37,894 nt of DNA from UBA9410 sp036123585 (GCA_036123585.1 JAZADN010000110.1:1-37894), one strand, 5' to 3'; counted from the stretch's first letter, positions 9,603-17,821 are shown. Notes: generated by a model from the sequence alone, not told the origin. Numbers and translations are program-made.

Positions 9603-9621
9603 CGAACCCGCTGGACCTGCG

Positions 9622-10068
9622 TCAGCCCTCCCTGGCCATGGGCACGTGGGGGATGCCATCCTCGAGGAATTCCTCACCGGTTGGCTCGTAGCCAAGCGAG
9701 GCGTACCAGGGGGCCAGGTACGTCTGGGCGTCCAGCACGATTCGCCCCGGGGTGGTGCCGTGCACGTGGGCCAGCAGCACGCCAGCCAGCCCGTTGCCCC
9801 GGGCGTCGGCGCGGGTCGCTACCCGCCCCACCCGATGCGAACCGCCGGTCTCGGCCAGGACCCGCAGAGCGGCCGCTGGCCGGCCGTCGGGTCCGTCCAG
9901 CCACACGTGCCGGGTCTCCGGTTCGGGGTCCCTACCATCGAGTTCTGGGTAGGCGCACTCCTGCTCGACTACGAACACGTCGACCCGTAGTCGCAACAGG
10001 TCGTGGAGCATCGCCGCGTCGAGTTCGGCAAAGCGTCGGTCATGGATGGTCGGTGACTCAGGGTGCAC
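9622..10068 (-). CDS. ElaA-family GNAT N-acetyltransferase
   Basis: The 148-aa GNAT-fold protein has the ElaA signature near the N-terminus (LRLRVDVFVVEQECAYPELDG). The acetyl-CoA-binding stretch is GRVATRADARGNGLAGVLL, and it ends with a LAPWYASLGYEPTGEEFLEDGIPHVPM region typical of the family. ElaA proteins are predicted acyltransferases with no firmly assigned substrate. Translation starts at GTG 10068: TACGGT lies 7 nt upstream. The gene is divergent from the alpha/beta hydrolase over 72 nt and converges on the zincin gene. No operon partner. Confidence 0.85.
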   Translation of the reverse strand: MHPESPTIHDRRFAELDAAMLHDLLRLRVDVFVVEQECAYPELDGRDPEPETRHVWLDGPDGRPAAALRVLAETGGSHRVGRVATRADARGNGLAGVLLAHVHGTTPGRIVLDAQTYLAPWYASLGYEPTGEEFLEDGIPHVPMAREG

Positions 10069-10075
10069 GAGCCGG

Positions 10076-10081
10076 ACCGTA
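10076..10081 (-). promoter_or_regulatory. Putative -10 element for the elaA-like gene (leaderless)
   Basis: TACGGT on the minus strand, 7 nt before the GTG at 10068. Confidence 0.5.
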
Positions 10082-10140
10082 GCGGCCGCTCAGCGGGCGC
10101 AGGGTTGGCGCGCCGTGTCTCGGGAACGGAGGATGACGCC

Positions 10141-10980
10141 GTGCCGTTCGTCGACCTCCCGTCCGGAATCCGGATCTGCCACGAGACGTTCGGAGACCCG
10201 GCCGACCCGACGGTGCTCCTCCTCCACGGCCTGGGCAGCCAGATGCTGGTCTGGGACGAGGCGTTCTGCTGCCTCCTAGCTGACGAGGGGTTCCGGGTCG
10301 TCCGCTCCGACCACCGCGACAGCGGCCTGTCCACCATCCTCGACGAGGGCGCTCCCCCTTACTCGTTGTCCGATATGGCCGCCGACGCGGTCGGCCTGCT
10401 CGACGCCCTCGACCTGGCCGACGTCCACGTGGTGGGCTTCTCGCTCGGGGGGATGGTCGCCCAGACGATCGCTGTCGAGCACCCCGGCCGGTGTCGCAGC
10501 CTCGTGTCCATGGGTTCGGCCACCGGGAGCCGGGACGTGGGACGTCCCGCCCCGGAGACCTCGGCCGCCATGCTCGCCGAACCTCCTCCCGACGCTGAAG
10601 GAGCCCTCTCCAAGGATCTGTCCAACCTCCGCCTGTGGGCCAGCGACTGGCACGACGAGGACCACGCCCGGGCCAAGTACCAGGCCTACCGCCGACGCTC
10701 GGTCCAGCCTCGCCACGCCTATGTGCGCCAATGGGGAGCCGCCCAGGCCGCTGGCAACAGGGAGGCGGCCCTGACCACCATCCGGGTGCCCACCCGGGTC
10801 ATCCACGGCACCCGCGACACGTTGATCCTGCCCTCGGCAGGAGAACGGACGGCCGAAGTCATCCCGGGAGCGGACCTGGTCCTGATCGAAGGCTGGGGTC
10901 ACGACGTATCACCGGGCGGCTTCGAGATCCTCGTGTCGACCATCGTCGACCACTGCCACGCCGTCGAAGCGACACGCTGA
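10141..10980 (+). CDS. Alpha/beta-fold hydrolase
   Basis: The 279-aa protein is a classic alpha/beta hydrolase: oxyanion segment LLLHGLGS (27-34), nucleophile elbow GFSLGG with Ser101, a helical cap at roughly 125-210, then the acid in VIHGTRDTLI and the base in GWGHD. The overall pattern resembles aclacinomycin methylesterase-like (RdmC) esterases, but the substrate cannot be deduced. The start is GTG 10141, preceded by the Shine-Dalgarno-like GGAGGA at 10127-10132; the longer frame from 10063 would overlap the divergent elaA start. The AMACR-type gene follows 92 nt downstream in the same direction, so a shared role in acyl-CoA or ester metabolism is possible but speculative. Confidence 0.82.
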   Translation: MPFVDLPSGIRICHETFGDPADPTVLLLHGLGSQMLVWDEAFCCLLADEGFRVVRSDHRDSGLSTILDEGAPPYSLSDMAADAVGLLDALDLADVHVVGFSLGGMVAQTIAVEHPGRCRSLVSMGSATGSRDVGRPAPETSAAMLAEPPPDAEGALSKDLSNLRLWASDWHDEDHARAKYQAYRRRSVQPRHAYVRQWGAAQAAGNREAALTTIRVPTRVIHGTRDTLILPSAGERTAEVIPGADLVLIEGWGHDVSPGGFEILVSTIVDHCHAVEATR

Positions 10981-11072
10981 GGCCACCGACTGGAGCCGGA
11001 TGGCGGCCACGGGCCGGCCACGGGGGAAGATCGTCGACGAGGCCGACAGGCCACGACCTGACGGGAGCGACC

Positions 11073-12215
11073 ATGGGTGCACTGGACGGAGTCCGGGTGA
11101 TCGAGCTGGCGGGGATCGGCCCCGGCCCGTTCTGCGGGATGATGCTGGCTGACATGGGGGCTGACGTGGTCCGCATCGACCGGGCCGGCTCGGTTCGCGG
11201 TGGCGACCCGGACCGTCCCCCAGCCGACGTGAACGCCCGTGGCCGACGCAGCATCGGCGTCGACCTCAAGTCCGACGAGGGACGCGACCTAGTGCTCGAC
11301 ATGGTCGCGGATGCCGATGTGGTCTTCGAGGGCTACCGGCCCGGGGTGGCAGAACGCCTCGGGCTCGGCCCCGAGGACTGCCTGGCGCGCAACCCGGCCA
11401 TCGTCTACGGCCGGATGACCGGCTGGGGCCAGGACGGTCCTTACGCCACGTCGGCCGGCCACGACATCAACTACATCTCCTTGGCCGGGGCGCTAGCCCA
11501 TATGGGACGCCACGATTCCGGCCCGGTGCCACCGCTCAACCTGGTCGGCGACTTCGGAGGTGGAGGCATGTACCTGGCCTACGGCATCGTCTGCGCCCTG
11601 CTGTCGGCCCGGAGCACCGGCGAAGGCCAAGTGGTCGACGCGGCGATGGTCGACGGGGCGGCCAGCCTCATGAGCTTCTTCTACGGGATGCTCCACACCG
11701 GCTTCGCCACCGAGGGCCGGGGCGAGAACATGCTCGATACCGGGGCCCACTTCTACGACGTCTACGAGTGTGCCGACGGCGGCTGGATCTCCATCGGCTC
11801 GATCGAGCCCCAGTTCTACGCTGAGTTGGTCGAGAAGTTGGGGCTCGACCCGGACGACTTCGCTGACCAGCACGAACGGTCTCGGTGGCCCGAGCTCAAG
11901 GAGAAGGTGGCCGCCATGGTGGCCACGAAGACCCGCGACGAGTGGGACGCCGTCCTCGAGGGCAGCGACGTCTGCTACGCCCCGGTGCTCACCGTGTCCG
12001 AGGCGAAAGAGCACCCCCACCATGTGGCCCGGGGGACCTTCGTGGAGTCCGGCGGCATCGTCCAGCCCGGACCGGCGCCGCGCCTCAGCCGCACCCCAGG
12101 ACAGATCCGCCGCCCACCGGCGCACGCCGGCCAACACACCGACGAGCTCTTATCCGAGCTGGGCCTCGCCGCCGACCGCATTGCCGCACTGCGCGCCGCA
12201 GGCGTCGTGGCCTGA
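11073..12215 (+). CDS. Alpha-methylacyl-CoA racemase-like CoA transferase (CaiB/BaiF family)
   Basis: The 380-aa protein is a full-length family III CoA-transferase fold member closest in pattern to alpha-methylacyl-CoA racemase. The three residues used by the mycobacterial racemase align with constant offset: His130 (SAGHDINY), Asp160 (NLVGDFGGG) and Glu245 (GSIEPQFYAEL). The N-terminus LDGVRVIELAGIGPGPF is characteristic. Racemases interconvert (2R)- and (2S)-2-methylacyl-CoA so that branched-chain acids can enter beta-oxidation; a true CoA-transferase is the alternative. ATG 11073 has GGGAG about 6 nt upstream. The preceding alpha/beta hydrolase may be co-transcribed. Confidence 0.88.
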   Translation: MGALDGVRVIELAGIGPGPFCGMMLADMGADVVRIDRAGSVRGGDPDRPPADVNARGRRSIGVDLKSDEGRDLVLDMVADADVVFEGYRPGVAERLGLGPEDCLARNPAIVYGRMTGWGQDGPYATSAGHDINYISLAGALAHMGRHDSGPVPPLNLVGDFGGGGMYLAYGIVCALLSARSTGEGQVVDAAMVDGAASLMSFFYGMLHTGFATEGRGENMLDTGAHFYDVYECADGGWISIGSIEPQFYAELVEKLGLDPDDFADQHERSRWPELKEKVAAMVATKTRDEWDAVLEGSDVCYAPVLTVSEAKEHPHHVARGTFVESGGIVQPGPAPRLSRTPGQIRRPPAHAGQHTDELLSELGLAADRIAALRAAGVVA

Positions 12216-12253
12216 TCGGTCGCTGGAATAGCCCGTCGATCGGGAAACCGCCC

Positions 12254-13102
12254 GTGGCCACCATCGTCTTCCTCCATGCCCACCCAGACGACGAGTCGCT
12301 GGCCTCGGGCGGGACGATGGCCCTGCTGTCCGATGCCGGACACCGGGTGGTCCTGGTGGTGGCCACCCGGGGCGAGGAGGGTGAGCCGGTGCCCGGCGTG
12401 CTGGCCCCCGGCGAGGCCCTAGAGGACCGGCGGACAGATGAGGTGCAAGAGGCGGCCCGCATCATCGGCGTTGCCCGTGTGGCCTTCCTCGGGTACCGGG
12501 ACAGCGGCATGGCCGACGACCCCGCCAACGCCCACCCTGACTGCTTCTGGCAGGCTGATGTCGACGAGGCCGTGGCCCGACTCGACGAGGCGCTAGCCGA
12601 CGACGACCCCGACCTGTTGGTCGCCTACGACCCGAACGGTGGTTACGGCCACCCAGACCACATCCAGGTCCACCGGGTGGGGACCCGTTGGGCTGGGCAG
12701 CGCCGGTCATGCGACAGTCCGGTCCGGCTCCGCTGGGTGACGCTGAACCGCGACGTCATCCAGGCCACGATGGACGCTGCTCTGGTCGCCGCCGAAGAGG
12801 CCGAGGTGAACGGCGAGCCCATTTGGTCTGACGACGCAATGCTCCAGGCCCGTCGCGAGCGACTCGAGTCCGGTACCTACGGGATGCCCGACGCCGACAT
12901 AACCCACGGGGTGGACGTGCGGTCGGTGCTCGACCGAAAGCGAGCGGCAATGCGGGCCCACGCCAGCCAGATCCCGGAGGACTCGTTCTTCCTCGCCATG
13001 CCCGACGAGGCTTTCGCCCTCGCCTTCGGTCGCGAGTGGTATGTCGACCCCGACCGGCTCCGGGACGGCCGCCCCCAGGTCGACGACCCGCTCCTTCCGT
13101 GA
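12254..13102 (+). CDS. PIG-L family deacetylase, MshB/Mca-like (mycothiol type)
   Basis: The 282-aa protein has the PIG-L zinc-binding motifs: AHPDDES at residues 9-15 and, further in, DPNGGYGHPDHIQVHR containing HPDH. Length and spacing match the mycothiol enzymes MshB (GlcNAc-inositol deacetylase) and Mca (mycothiol conjugate amidase), both zinc-dependent amidases making or using the actinobacterial thiol mycothiol. Sequence alone does not separate the two, and no other mycothiol gene is in the window. GTG 12254 is chosen because the conserved strand TIVFLHAHPDD begins at residue 3. Upstream signals are weak: no clear Shine-Dalgarno sequence and an imperfect TAGCCC, so read-through from the AMACR gene (38 nt away) is possible. 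Confidence 0.82.
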   Translation: MATIVFLHAHPDDESLASGGTMALLSDAGHRVVLVVATRGEEGEPVPGVLAPGEALEDRRTDEVQEAARIIGVARVAFLGYRDSGMADDPANAHPDCFWQADVDEAVARLDEALADDDPDLLVAYDPNGGYGHPDHIQVHRVGTRWAGQRRSCDSPVRLRWVTLNRDVIQATMDAALVAAEEAEVNGEPIWSDDAMLQARRERLESGTYGMPDADITHGVDVRSVLDRKRAAMRAHASQIPEDSFFLAMPDEAFALAFGREWYVDPDRLRDGRPQVDDPLLP

Positions 13103-13126
13103 GGACGCGACGGCGACCGCCGCTGG

Positions 13127-13132
13127 CATGAT
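13127..13132 (+). promoter_or_regulatory. Putative -10 element (CATGAT) for the four-helix membrane protein
   Basis: CATGAT, 6 nt before the GTG at 13139. The same hexamer sits at the same place before the genes at 20041 and 21014. Confidence 0.4.
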
Positions 13133-13138
13133 GGCCGG

Positions 13139-13516
13139 GTGATCGCCGTCCTCGGAACGCTGGGTGAACTCCACGAGGGTTTCGCATGGGTGATGGTGGT
13201 CGGCAACGGCCTAGCTGGCGCCTGGGCCTTGACCGCCCACCGGGTCCACGCCCTCCGGGGTCGGGCGCTGTGGTGGTTCACCGGGCTGGCCCAGATCGCT
13301 ATCGCCGTGCAGGTCACCATGGGCGTCGGGATGGTGGCCGGCCAGGACATCGACCCGCCCCAGTTCCACCTCTTCTATGGCTTCGTGGCCCTGGTAGTGG
13401 TGGGCATCGTCTACAGCTACCGCCAGAGCATGCGGCCTCACCGTCACCTGCTCTACGGGTATGCCGGCCTGTTCCTCATGGGCCTGGGTATCCGCGCCAT
13501 GCTGGTTGCTGCCTGA
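13139..13516 (+). CDS. Four-helix integral membrane protein of unknown function
   Basis: I do not recognise a named family. The 125-aa product has four hydrophobic helices, at about 15-33, 43-66, 76-94 and 104-124, with short loops. Notable residues are His in LHEGF near the N-terminus, His in TAHRVHAL, His in FHLFYGF and the basic loop RQSMRPHRHLLYG. Histidines near helix ends could suggest a haem- or quinone-linked membrane protein, but that is speculation. The GTG start is supported by CATGAT 6 nt upstream and by the reading frame beginning within 40 nt of the previous stop codon. It converges on pckG. Confidence 0.75.
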   Translation: MIAVLGTLGELHEGFAWVMVVGNGLAGAWALTAHRVHALRGRALWWFTGLAQIAIAVQVTMGVGMVAGQDIDPPQFHLFYGFVALVVVGIVYSYRQSMRPHRHLLYGYAGLFLMGLGIRAMLVAA

Positions 13517-13596
13517 CCGCAGTGGGGCTCGTCCCTGCTCGGCGATGTCGCAACTGTCCGCCGCCTGACGGCGACGCTCCCAGTCCGGTGGAGGGA

Positions 13597-15414
13597 CTAC
13601 CTGGCGGCGTCGAGGCGACGGCGCAGATCGTCGAGTTCGGCGTCCAGCCGCTTGGGTAGGCGGTCGCCGATCATCGTGTAGTGCTCGTCTATCAGTGCCA
13701 CCTCGTGACCCCACGACGACGGGTCAACGGCTAGCAGCCTTTCCATGGTGGCGTCGTCCAGGTCCAGCCCGGTCCGGTCGATGCCGTCCAGGGTGGGCAC
13801 CAAGCCGATCGGGGTATCGGCGGCGTCGGTCGCGCCGGCCACTCGTTCCACGACCCACTTGAGGACCCTGCAGTTCTCGCCGAAGCCCGGCCACATGAAG
13901 CCACCGTCGGCGTCCTTGCGGAACCAGTTCACCCAGAACATCTTCGGCAAGTGGGTCGGGTTGCCGTGGTCACCGATGGAGAGCCAGTGGGCGAAGTAGT
14001 CGCCGACGTTGTAGCCGGTGAACGGCAGCATGGCGAATGGGTCGAAGCGGACCTGGCCGATGGCGCCGGCGGCCGCGGCCGTTTTCTCGGAACTCATGAT
14101 CGAGCCAAGGAACACACCGTGGTCCCAGTCGCGGGCCTCGGTCACCAGAGGGACGTTGGTGGCCCGGCGGCCGCCGAACAGGATGGCCGAGATGGGGACG
14201 CCGGCCGGGTCCTCCCACTCTGGGGCGATAGACGGGCACTGTGAGGCCGGGGTGGTGAACCGGGCGTTCGGGTGGGCGGCCGGCGCCTCCGACTCCGGCG
14301 TCCACGGATTGCCCTGCCAATCGGTGAGTTCGGCCGGCGGCTCGTCGGTCATCTCCTCCCACCAGACGTCGCCCTCAGGGGTGAGGGCCACGTTGGTGAA
14401 CACCGAGTTGCCCCACAGGGTGGCCATGGCGTTGGCGTTGGTGGCGGCTGACGTGCCGGGGGCCACGCCGAAGAACCCGGCCTCCGGGTTGATGGCCCGC
14501 AGGCGACCGTCATCGCCGAATTTCATCCAGGCGATGTCGTCTCCGATGGTCTCCACCTTCCAGCCTGGCAGCGTGGGCACCAGCATGGCCATGTTGGTCT
14601 TCCCACAGGCCGATGGGAAGGCGGCAGCCACGTAGGTCTTCTCGCCCTCTGGCGACGTCAGGCCGAGGATCAGCATGTGCTCGGCCAGCCAGCCGCCATC
14701 GCGGGCCATGGTCGAGGCGATCCGCAGTGCGAAGCACTTCTTTCCCAGGAGGGCATTACCGCCGTAGCCGGATCCGTAGGACCAGATCTCGCGGGTCTCC
14801 GGGAAGTGGGCGATGTACTTGTTGTCGGGGTCGCACGGCCACGGGACGTCGGCCTGGCCCACGTCGAGGGGGGCGCCGACGGAGTGCACGCAGGGGACGA
14901 ACTCGCGGTCTCCGAGGACCTCGAGCACCCGTCCGCCCATCCGTGTCATCGTCCGCATGCCCACCACCACGTAGGGCGAGTCGGTGAGTTGGACTCCGAT
15001 ATGGGCGATGGGCGATCCGACCGGGCCCATCGAGAAGGGCACTACGTACATGGTGCGACCCCGCATGCAGCCCCGGTAGAGCGCGAGCATCTCCGCTTTG
15101 AGCGTGGACGGGTCGCGCCAGTTGTTGGTGGGACCGGCGTCGGCGGGGCTGGTGGTGGCGATGTAGGTGCGATCCTCGACCCGCGCCACATCCCCGGGGT
15201 CCGACAGCGCTAGGTAGGAATTTGGGCGCAGGTCGTCGTTCAGGCGACGGAAGGTGCCGGCCTCAACCAACTCCTCGGACAGACGCTCGGCCTCGTCAGT
15301 GCTGCCGTCGCACCAGTGGACCGCGTCGGGGGCCATGATCCGGGCCCATTCCTCGACCCAGTCGAGGAGAGTGCGGTCGGTCGTCGAGACGCCGGTCTCA
15401 GTTGGTGCCGCCAT
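13597..15414 (-). CDS. pckG: Phosphoenolpyruvate carboxykinase (GTP)
   Basis: The 605-aa protein is the GTP-type PEPCK: length and motifs fit. Visible are the substrate-binding segment (YVVPFSMGPVGSPIAHIGVQ), the kinase-1a P-loop FPSACGKTNMAML (about 260-272), the metal/kinase-2 region ETIGDDIAWMKFG, INPEAGFFGVAPGT and FGGRRATNVPLV. It interconverts oxaloacetate and PEP with GTP and is the first committed step of gluconeogenesis. ATG 15414 is preferred: GGGGAT lies just upstream and the family N-terminus begins shortly after. An in-frame start at 15483 would add 23 residues without conserved sequence. It is 122 nt downstream of the cold-shock-domain gene, from which a perfect hairpin separates it. 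Confidence 0.96.
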   Translation of the reverse strand: MAAPTETGVSTTDRTLLDWVEEWARIMAPDAVHWCDGSTDEAERLSEELVEAGTFRRLNDDLRPNSYLALSDPGDVARVEDRTYIATTSPADAGPTNNWRDPSTLKAEMLALYRGCMRGRTMYVVPFSMGPVGSPIAHIGVQLTDSPYVVVGMRTMTRMGGRVLEVLGDREFVPCVHSVGAPLDVGQADVPWPCDPDNKYIAHFPETREIWSYGSGYGGNALLGKKCFALRIASTMARDGGWLAEHMLILGLTSPEGEKTYVAAAFPSACGKTNMAMLVPTLPGWKVETIGDDIAWMKFGDDGRLRAINPEAGFFGVAPGTSAATNANAMATLWGNSVFTNVALTPEGDVWWEEMTDEPPAELTDWQGNPWTPESEAPAAHPNARFTTPASQCPSIAPEWEDPAGVPISAILFGGRRATNVPLVTEARDWDHGVFLGSIMSSEKTAAAAGAIGQVRFDPFAMLPFTGYNVGDYFAHWLSIGDHGNPTHLPKMFWVNWFRKDADGGFMWPGFGENCRVLKWVVERVAGATDAADTPIGLVPTLDGIDRTGLDLDDATMERLLAVDPSSWGHEVALIDEHYTMIGDRLPKRLDAELDDLRRRLDAAR

Positions 15415-15492
15415 TGATCCCCATCGTGGTCGTCGCAGACTGACGATGCCACATGCTGGGGTGTGACTGTGGTCAATCGACACGGACGACAG

Positions 15493-15513
15493 TCCGGTCG
15501 GGACCCGACCGGA
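15493..15513. terminator. Perfect 10-bp inverted repeat after the cold-shock-domain gene
   Basis: TCCGGTCGGG and CCCGACCGGA are perfect complements with one base between them. It lies 24 nt beyond the stop of the leftward gene at 15537 and upstream of pckG. It could terminate the rpmB unit or be an operator for pckG. No T-tract. Confidence 0.5.
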
Positions 15514-15536
15514 GGGCGGGCGGTGACTGGTTCGAC

Positions 15537-15761
15537 TCAGCCGATGTCGGGGGTGCCCATGTCGACTTCGGAGCCCAGCGAAAGCGAGGTGGCCCGCTGG
15601 TCGTCATCCAGGACGAATAGGACCCGCTGCCCCTGGCGAAGCATGCGGAACACGGAGCCCTCGAGGGCGCCGTCGGCGAGGTCGAATTCAGCCAGGTCGG
15701 TCTCCCGGACGACGACGCCGTCGCCGGTTCCCGGATCGTAGGACTTGATCACGCCCTGCAC
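15537..15761 (-). CDS. Divergent cold-shock-domain-like protein
   Basis: The 74-aa protein begins MQGVIKSYDPGTGDGVVV, which fits the first two strands of a cold-shock (CspA-type OB) domain. It ends with VLFVLDDDQRATSL, resembling the closing strand. The aromatic RNA-binding motifs of true Csp proteins are degenerate: RNP1 GFGFI is replaced by GDGVVV, and no RNP2 (VFVHF) is present. Single-stranded nucleic-acid binding is therefore uncertain. GTG 15761 has AGGGG about 5 nt upstream. The gene starts 40 nt after the rpmB stop codon in the same direction, so it is probably expressed with ribosomal protein L28. Confidence 0.7.
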   Translation of the reverse strand: MQGVIKSYDPGTGDGVVVRETDLAEFDLADGALEGSVFRMLRQGQRVLFVLDDDQRATSLSLGSEVDMGTPDIG

Positions 15762-15801
15762 GGTGCCCCTCGGACTTCCTCTGTCCTCAGTTCGGAGCGA
15801 C

Positions 15802-15996
15802 TCAGCGCCCCGCCTTGACGACCTTGCCGGCCTTGATGCAGCCGGTGCAGACGTTCATGCGCCGGGTGGTCTTGCCGACCACGGCCCGCACCCGCTGGAT
15901 GTTCGGGTTCCAGCGACGGTTGGTCCGCCGGTGGGAGTGGCTCAGGGACTTGCCGAACCAGGGCTTCTTGCCGCAGATCTCGCAGACGGACGCCAT
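15802..15996 (-). CDS. rpmB: 50S ribosomal protein L28 (zinc-binding form)
   Basis: The 64-aa protein is full-length bL28. It carries CEICGKKPWFGKSLSHSH and NVCTGCIKAGKVVKAGR, giving the four-cysteine zinc site (Cys5, Cys8, Cys50, Cys53) of the C+ form. Several actinobacteria also keep a cysteine-free copy used under zinc starvation; none is seen here. ATG 15996 follows a strong Shine-Dalgarno sequence (GAGGTGA) at proper distance. The upstream promoter candidate (16056-16085) gives a leader of about 53 nt with a repeated 10-mer, unlike the leaderless genes around it. The cold-shock-like gene follows. Confidence 0.96.
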   Translation of the reverse strand: MASVCEICGKKPWFGKSLSHSHRRTNRRWNPNIQRVRAVVGKTTRRMNVCTGCIKAGKVVKAGR

Positions 15997-16018
15997 GACT
16001 TCACCTCGATAGGGGGGG

Positions 16019-16046
16019 ACCGGTCGGACGGGGAGAACCGGTCGGA
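16019..16046. repeat. Two copies of a 10-mer in the rpmB leader
   Basis: ACCGGTCGGA occurs at 16019-16028 and 16037-16046 (18-nt period) in the predicted untranslated leader of rpmB. Each contains the palindrome ACCGGT. Confidence 0.6.
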
Positions 16047-16055
16047 ACGGCCCAC

Positions 16056-16085
16056 AGGCTACGAGCGGTGGCGGCGGCTCGCCAA
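16056..16085 (-). promoter_or_regulatory. Putative promoter of rpmB (-35 TTGGCG, -10 TAGCCT)
   Basis: On the minus strand TTGGCG (16085-16080) and TAGCCT (16061-16056) are separated by 18 nt, a near-ideal spacing for the housekeeping sigma factor. The transcript would start near 16049. Confidence 0.6.
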
Positions 16086-16163
16086 CCACCACTCCCGCTA
16101 GGGGACTCGAGGCCGCCGTCCGCCGCCGTCCCCGTCGGCGCCGGGGCCTGCGGCGTCGCTGAC

Positions 16164-16169
16164 TACGCT
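16164..16169 (+). promoter_or_regulatory. Putative -10 element for the DAK2/FakA-like gene (leaderless)
   Basis: TACGCT, 8 nt before the GTG at 16178. Confidence 0.5.
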
Positions 16170-16177
16170 CGTTGCCC

Positions 16178-17821
16178 GTGACGGTCGCCCACCTCGACGC
16201 CTCGGACCTCCGCGCCCTGATGAGCTCCTTCCGGGACGCCCTGGTGGCACACCGGCCGGCCCTGAACCTCCTGAACGTCTATCCGGTGCCCGACGGTGAC
16301 ACCGGGTCCAACATGACGATGACCGTCGAATCGGTAGTAGCCGAGTTGGACGGCCTGAACGAGGACTTGGATATGGAAGCGGCGACCGGGGCCATTGCCC
16401 ACGGCTCGCTGATGGGTGCCCGGGGCAACTCGGGGGTCATCCTGTCCCAGGTGTTGCGCGGTCTCGCATCGGCCTTCGCTGCCGCCGGTTCGGTTGACGG
16501 CCGGCTGATGGCAGACGGCCTGGCCGCCGCGGCAACCGCCGCCTACGAGGCGGTTATGACCCCCGTCGAGGGGACCATCCTGACCGTTGTGCGCGAGTCC
16601 GCCGAGGCCGCCGTGGTCACCGCCGACGCCGGAGGTGACCTGTTAGCCGTTGGCGAGGCGGCCCGCACGGCGGGCGGCGAGAGCTTGGCCCGTACGCCGG
16701 AACTCCTGCCCGTGCTGGCCGACGCCGGGGTGGTCGACGCCGGCGGTAGCGGCTACCTCCTCCTGCTTGACGCCCTGCTCTTCACCGTCGACGGTCGTCC
16801 ACTGCCCGATCCGCCCGACGTGGGCGCCCTGCTGCCCGGTGCGGGATCGGCCGACGCCGAAGATCGGCCCGACGACCACGAGCCGGGTCCGGAGGGCGTC
16901 CGGTACGAGGTCATGTACTTTCTGGACGCCCCGGACGCCTCGGTTGACGGGTTCAAGGAGGCCTGGGCGGCCCTCGGCGACTCCATTGTGGTGGTGGGCG
17001 GCGACGGGGTCTGGAACTGCCACGTACACACCGACGACATCGGCGCGGCCATCGAGGCCGGGATTGCGGTGGGGCGTCCACACCGCATCCGGGTCACTGA
17101 CCTGTTCGATGAGGTGGAAGAGCAGGCCTGGGTCCGGGAACAGATGGGCGACGTCGGCGAGCCGGTGCCCTGCGCGGTGGTGGCGGTGGCCAACGGCCCT
17201 GGGATCAGCGACATCTTCCGGTCGCTCGGCGTGCGCCGGGTGGTGGTCGGGGGGCAGTCGATGAACCCGTCGACGGCCGACCTGCTAGCTGCCGTGGAGG
17301 CCGTGCCGGCCGACGAGGTGGTTGTCCTGCCCAACAACTCCAACATCATTGCCGTGGCCGAGCAGGTGGACGCCCAGACCGACAAGGCGGTCCGGGTGGT
17401 GCCGACCAGGGGGATCACCGAAGGCTTCGCCTCGCTACTTTCCTACGACCCACAGGGCACGGCCAACGACAACCGGGACGCCATGGCAGATGCCGTGGCG
17501 TCCGTGGTGGCTGGCGAGGTGACCGTCGCCGTGCGTGACTCGGGAAGCGACGTCGGCGACATCCACGAGGGCGACTACCTCGGCCTGTCCGACGGGAGGG
17601 TCCGGGTGGTTGCCGGCTCCGCGTTCGACGCCCTGACCGGCCTGCTGGATGCCCTCGTCGAAGAGGACCACGAGATCGTCACCCTGATCGCCGGTGAGGG
17701 TGCCGAGGAGGCCACTACAGCCGCCGCGGTGGCCTGGCTACAGACTGAACGTTCGGGCGTCGAGGTGGAGGTCCACGAGGGCGGCCAACCGCTCTACCCG
17801 TACTACGTCGGCGTCGAGTAG
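16178..17821 (+). CDS. DAK2-domain kinase-like protein (FakA/YloV family)
   Basis: The 547-aa protein has the FakA architecture. The N-terminal DhaL-type ATP-binding domain carries NVYPVPDGDTGSNMTMT (about 33-49; the Asp residues bind Mg-ATP), then GARGNSGVILSQ and DAGGSGYLLLLD. The middle region contains CHVHTDD, and a C-terminal domain has VVGGQSMNPSTADLL and LPNNSNI. In Firmicutes, FakA phosphorylates fatty acids held by FakB for phospholipid synthesis. No FakB is nearby, so the substrate is unconfirmed. GTG 16178 is preferred over TTG 16172 because TACGCT lies 8 nt before it. The family is often found next to rpmB and recG, as here. Confidence 0.88.
   Translation: MTVAHLDASDLRALMSSFRDALVAHRPALNLLNVYPVPDGDTGSNMTMTVESVVAELDGLNEDLDMEAATGAIAHGSLMGARGNSGVILSQVLRGLASAFAAAGSVDGRLMADGLAAAATAAYEAVMTPVEGTILTVVRESAEAAVVTADAGGDLLAVGEAARTAGGESLARTPELLPVLADAGVVDAGGSGYLLLLDALLFTVDGRPLPDPPDVGALLPGAGSADAEDRPDDHEPGPEGVRYEVMYFLDAPDASVDGFKEAWAALGDSIVVVGGDGVWNCHVHTDDIGAAIEAGIAVGRPHRIRVTDLFDEVEEQAWVREQMGDVGEPVPCAVVAVANGPGISDIFRSLGVRRVVVGGQSMNPSTADLLAAVEAVPADEVVVLPNNSNIIAVAEQVDAQTDKAVRVVPTRGITEGFASLLSYDPQGTANDNRDAMADAVASVVAGEVTVAVRDSGSDVGDIHEGDYLGLSDGRVRVVAGSAFDALTGLLDALVEEDHEIVTLIAGEGAEEATTAAAVAWLQTERSGVEVEVHEGGQPLYPYYVGVE

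Noticed and set aside
10635..11072. Long N-terminal extension of the AMACR-type frame
   Set aside because: It overlaps the alpha/beta hydrolase in another frame and reads as Arg/Pro/Gly-rich shadow sequence. The family N-terminus begins at 11073.
15420..15480. CRP-like half-site (TGTGA...GTCA) and a TTGACC -35-like box upstream of pckG
   Set aside because: Only one good half-site, and no -10 element at 16-19 nt from TTGACC. Not enough to call.
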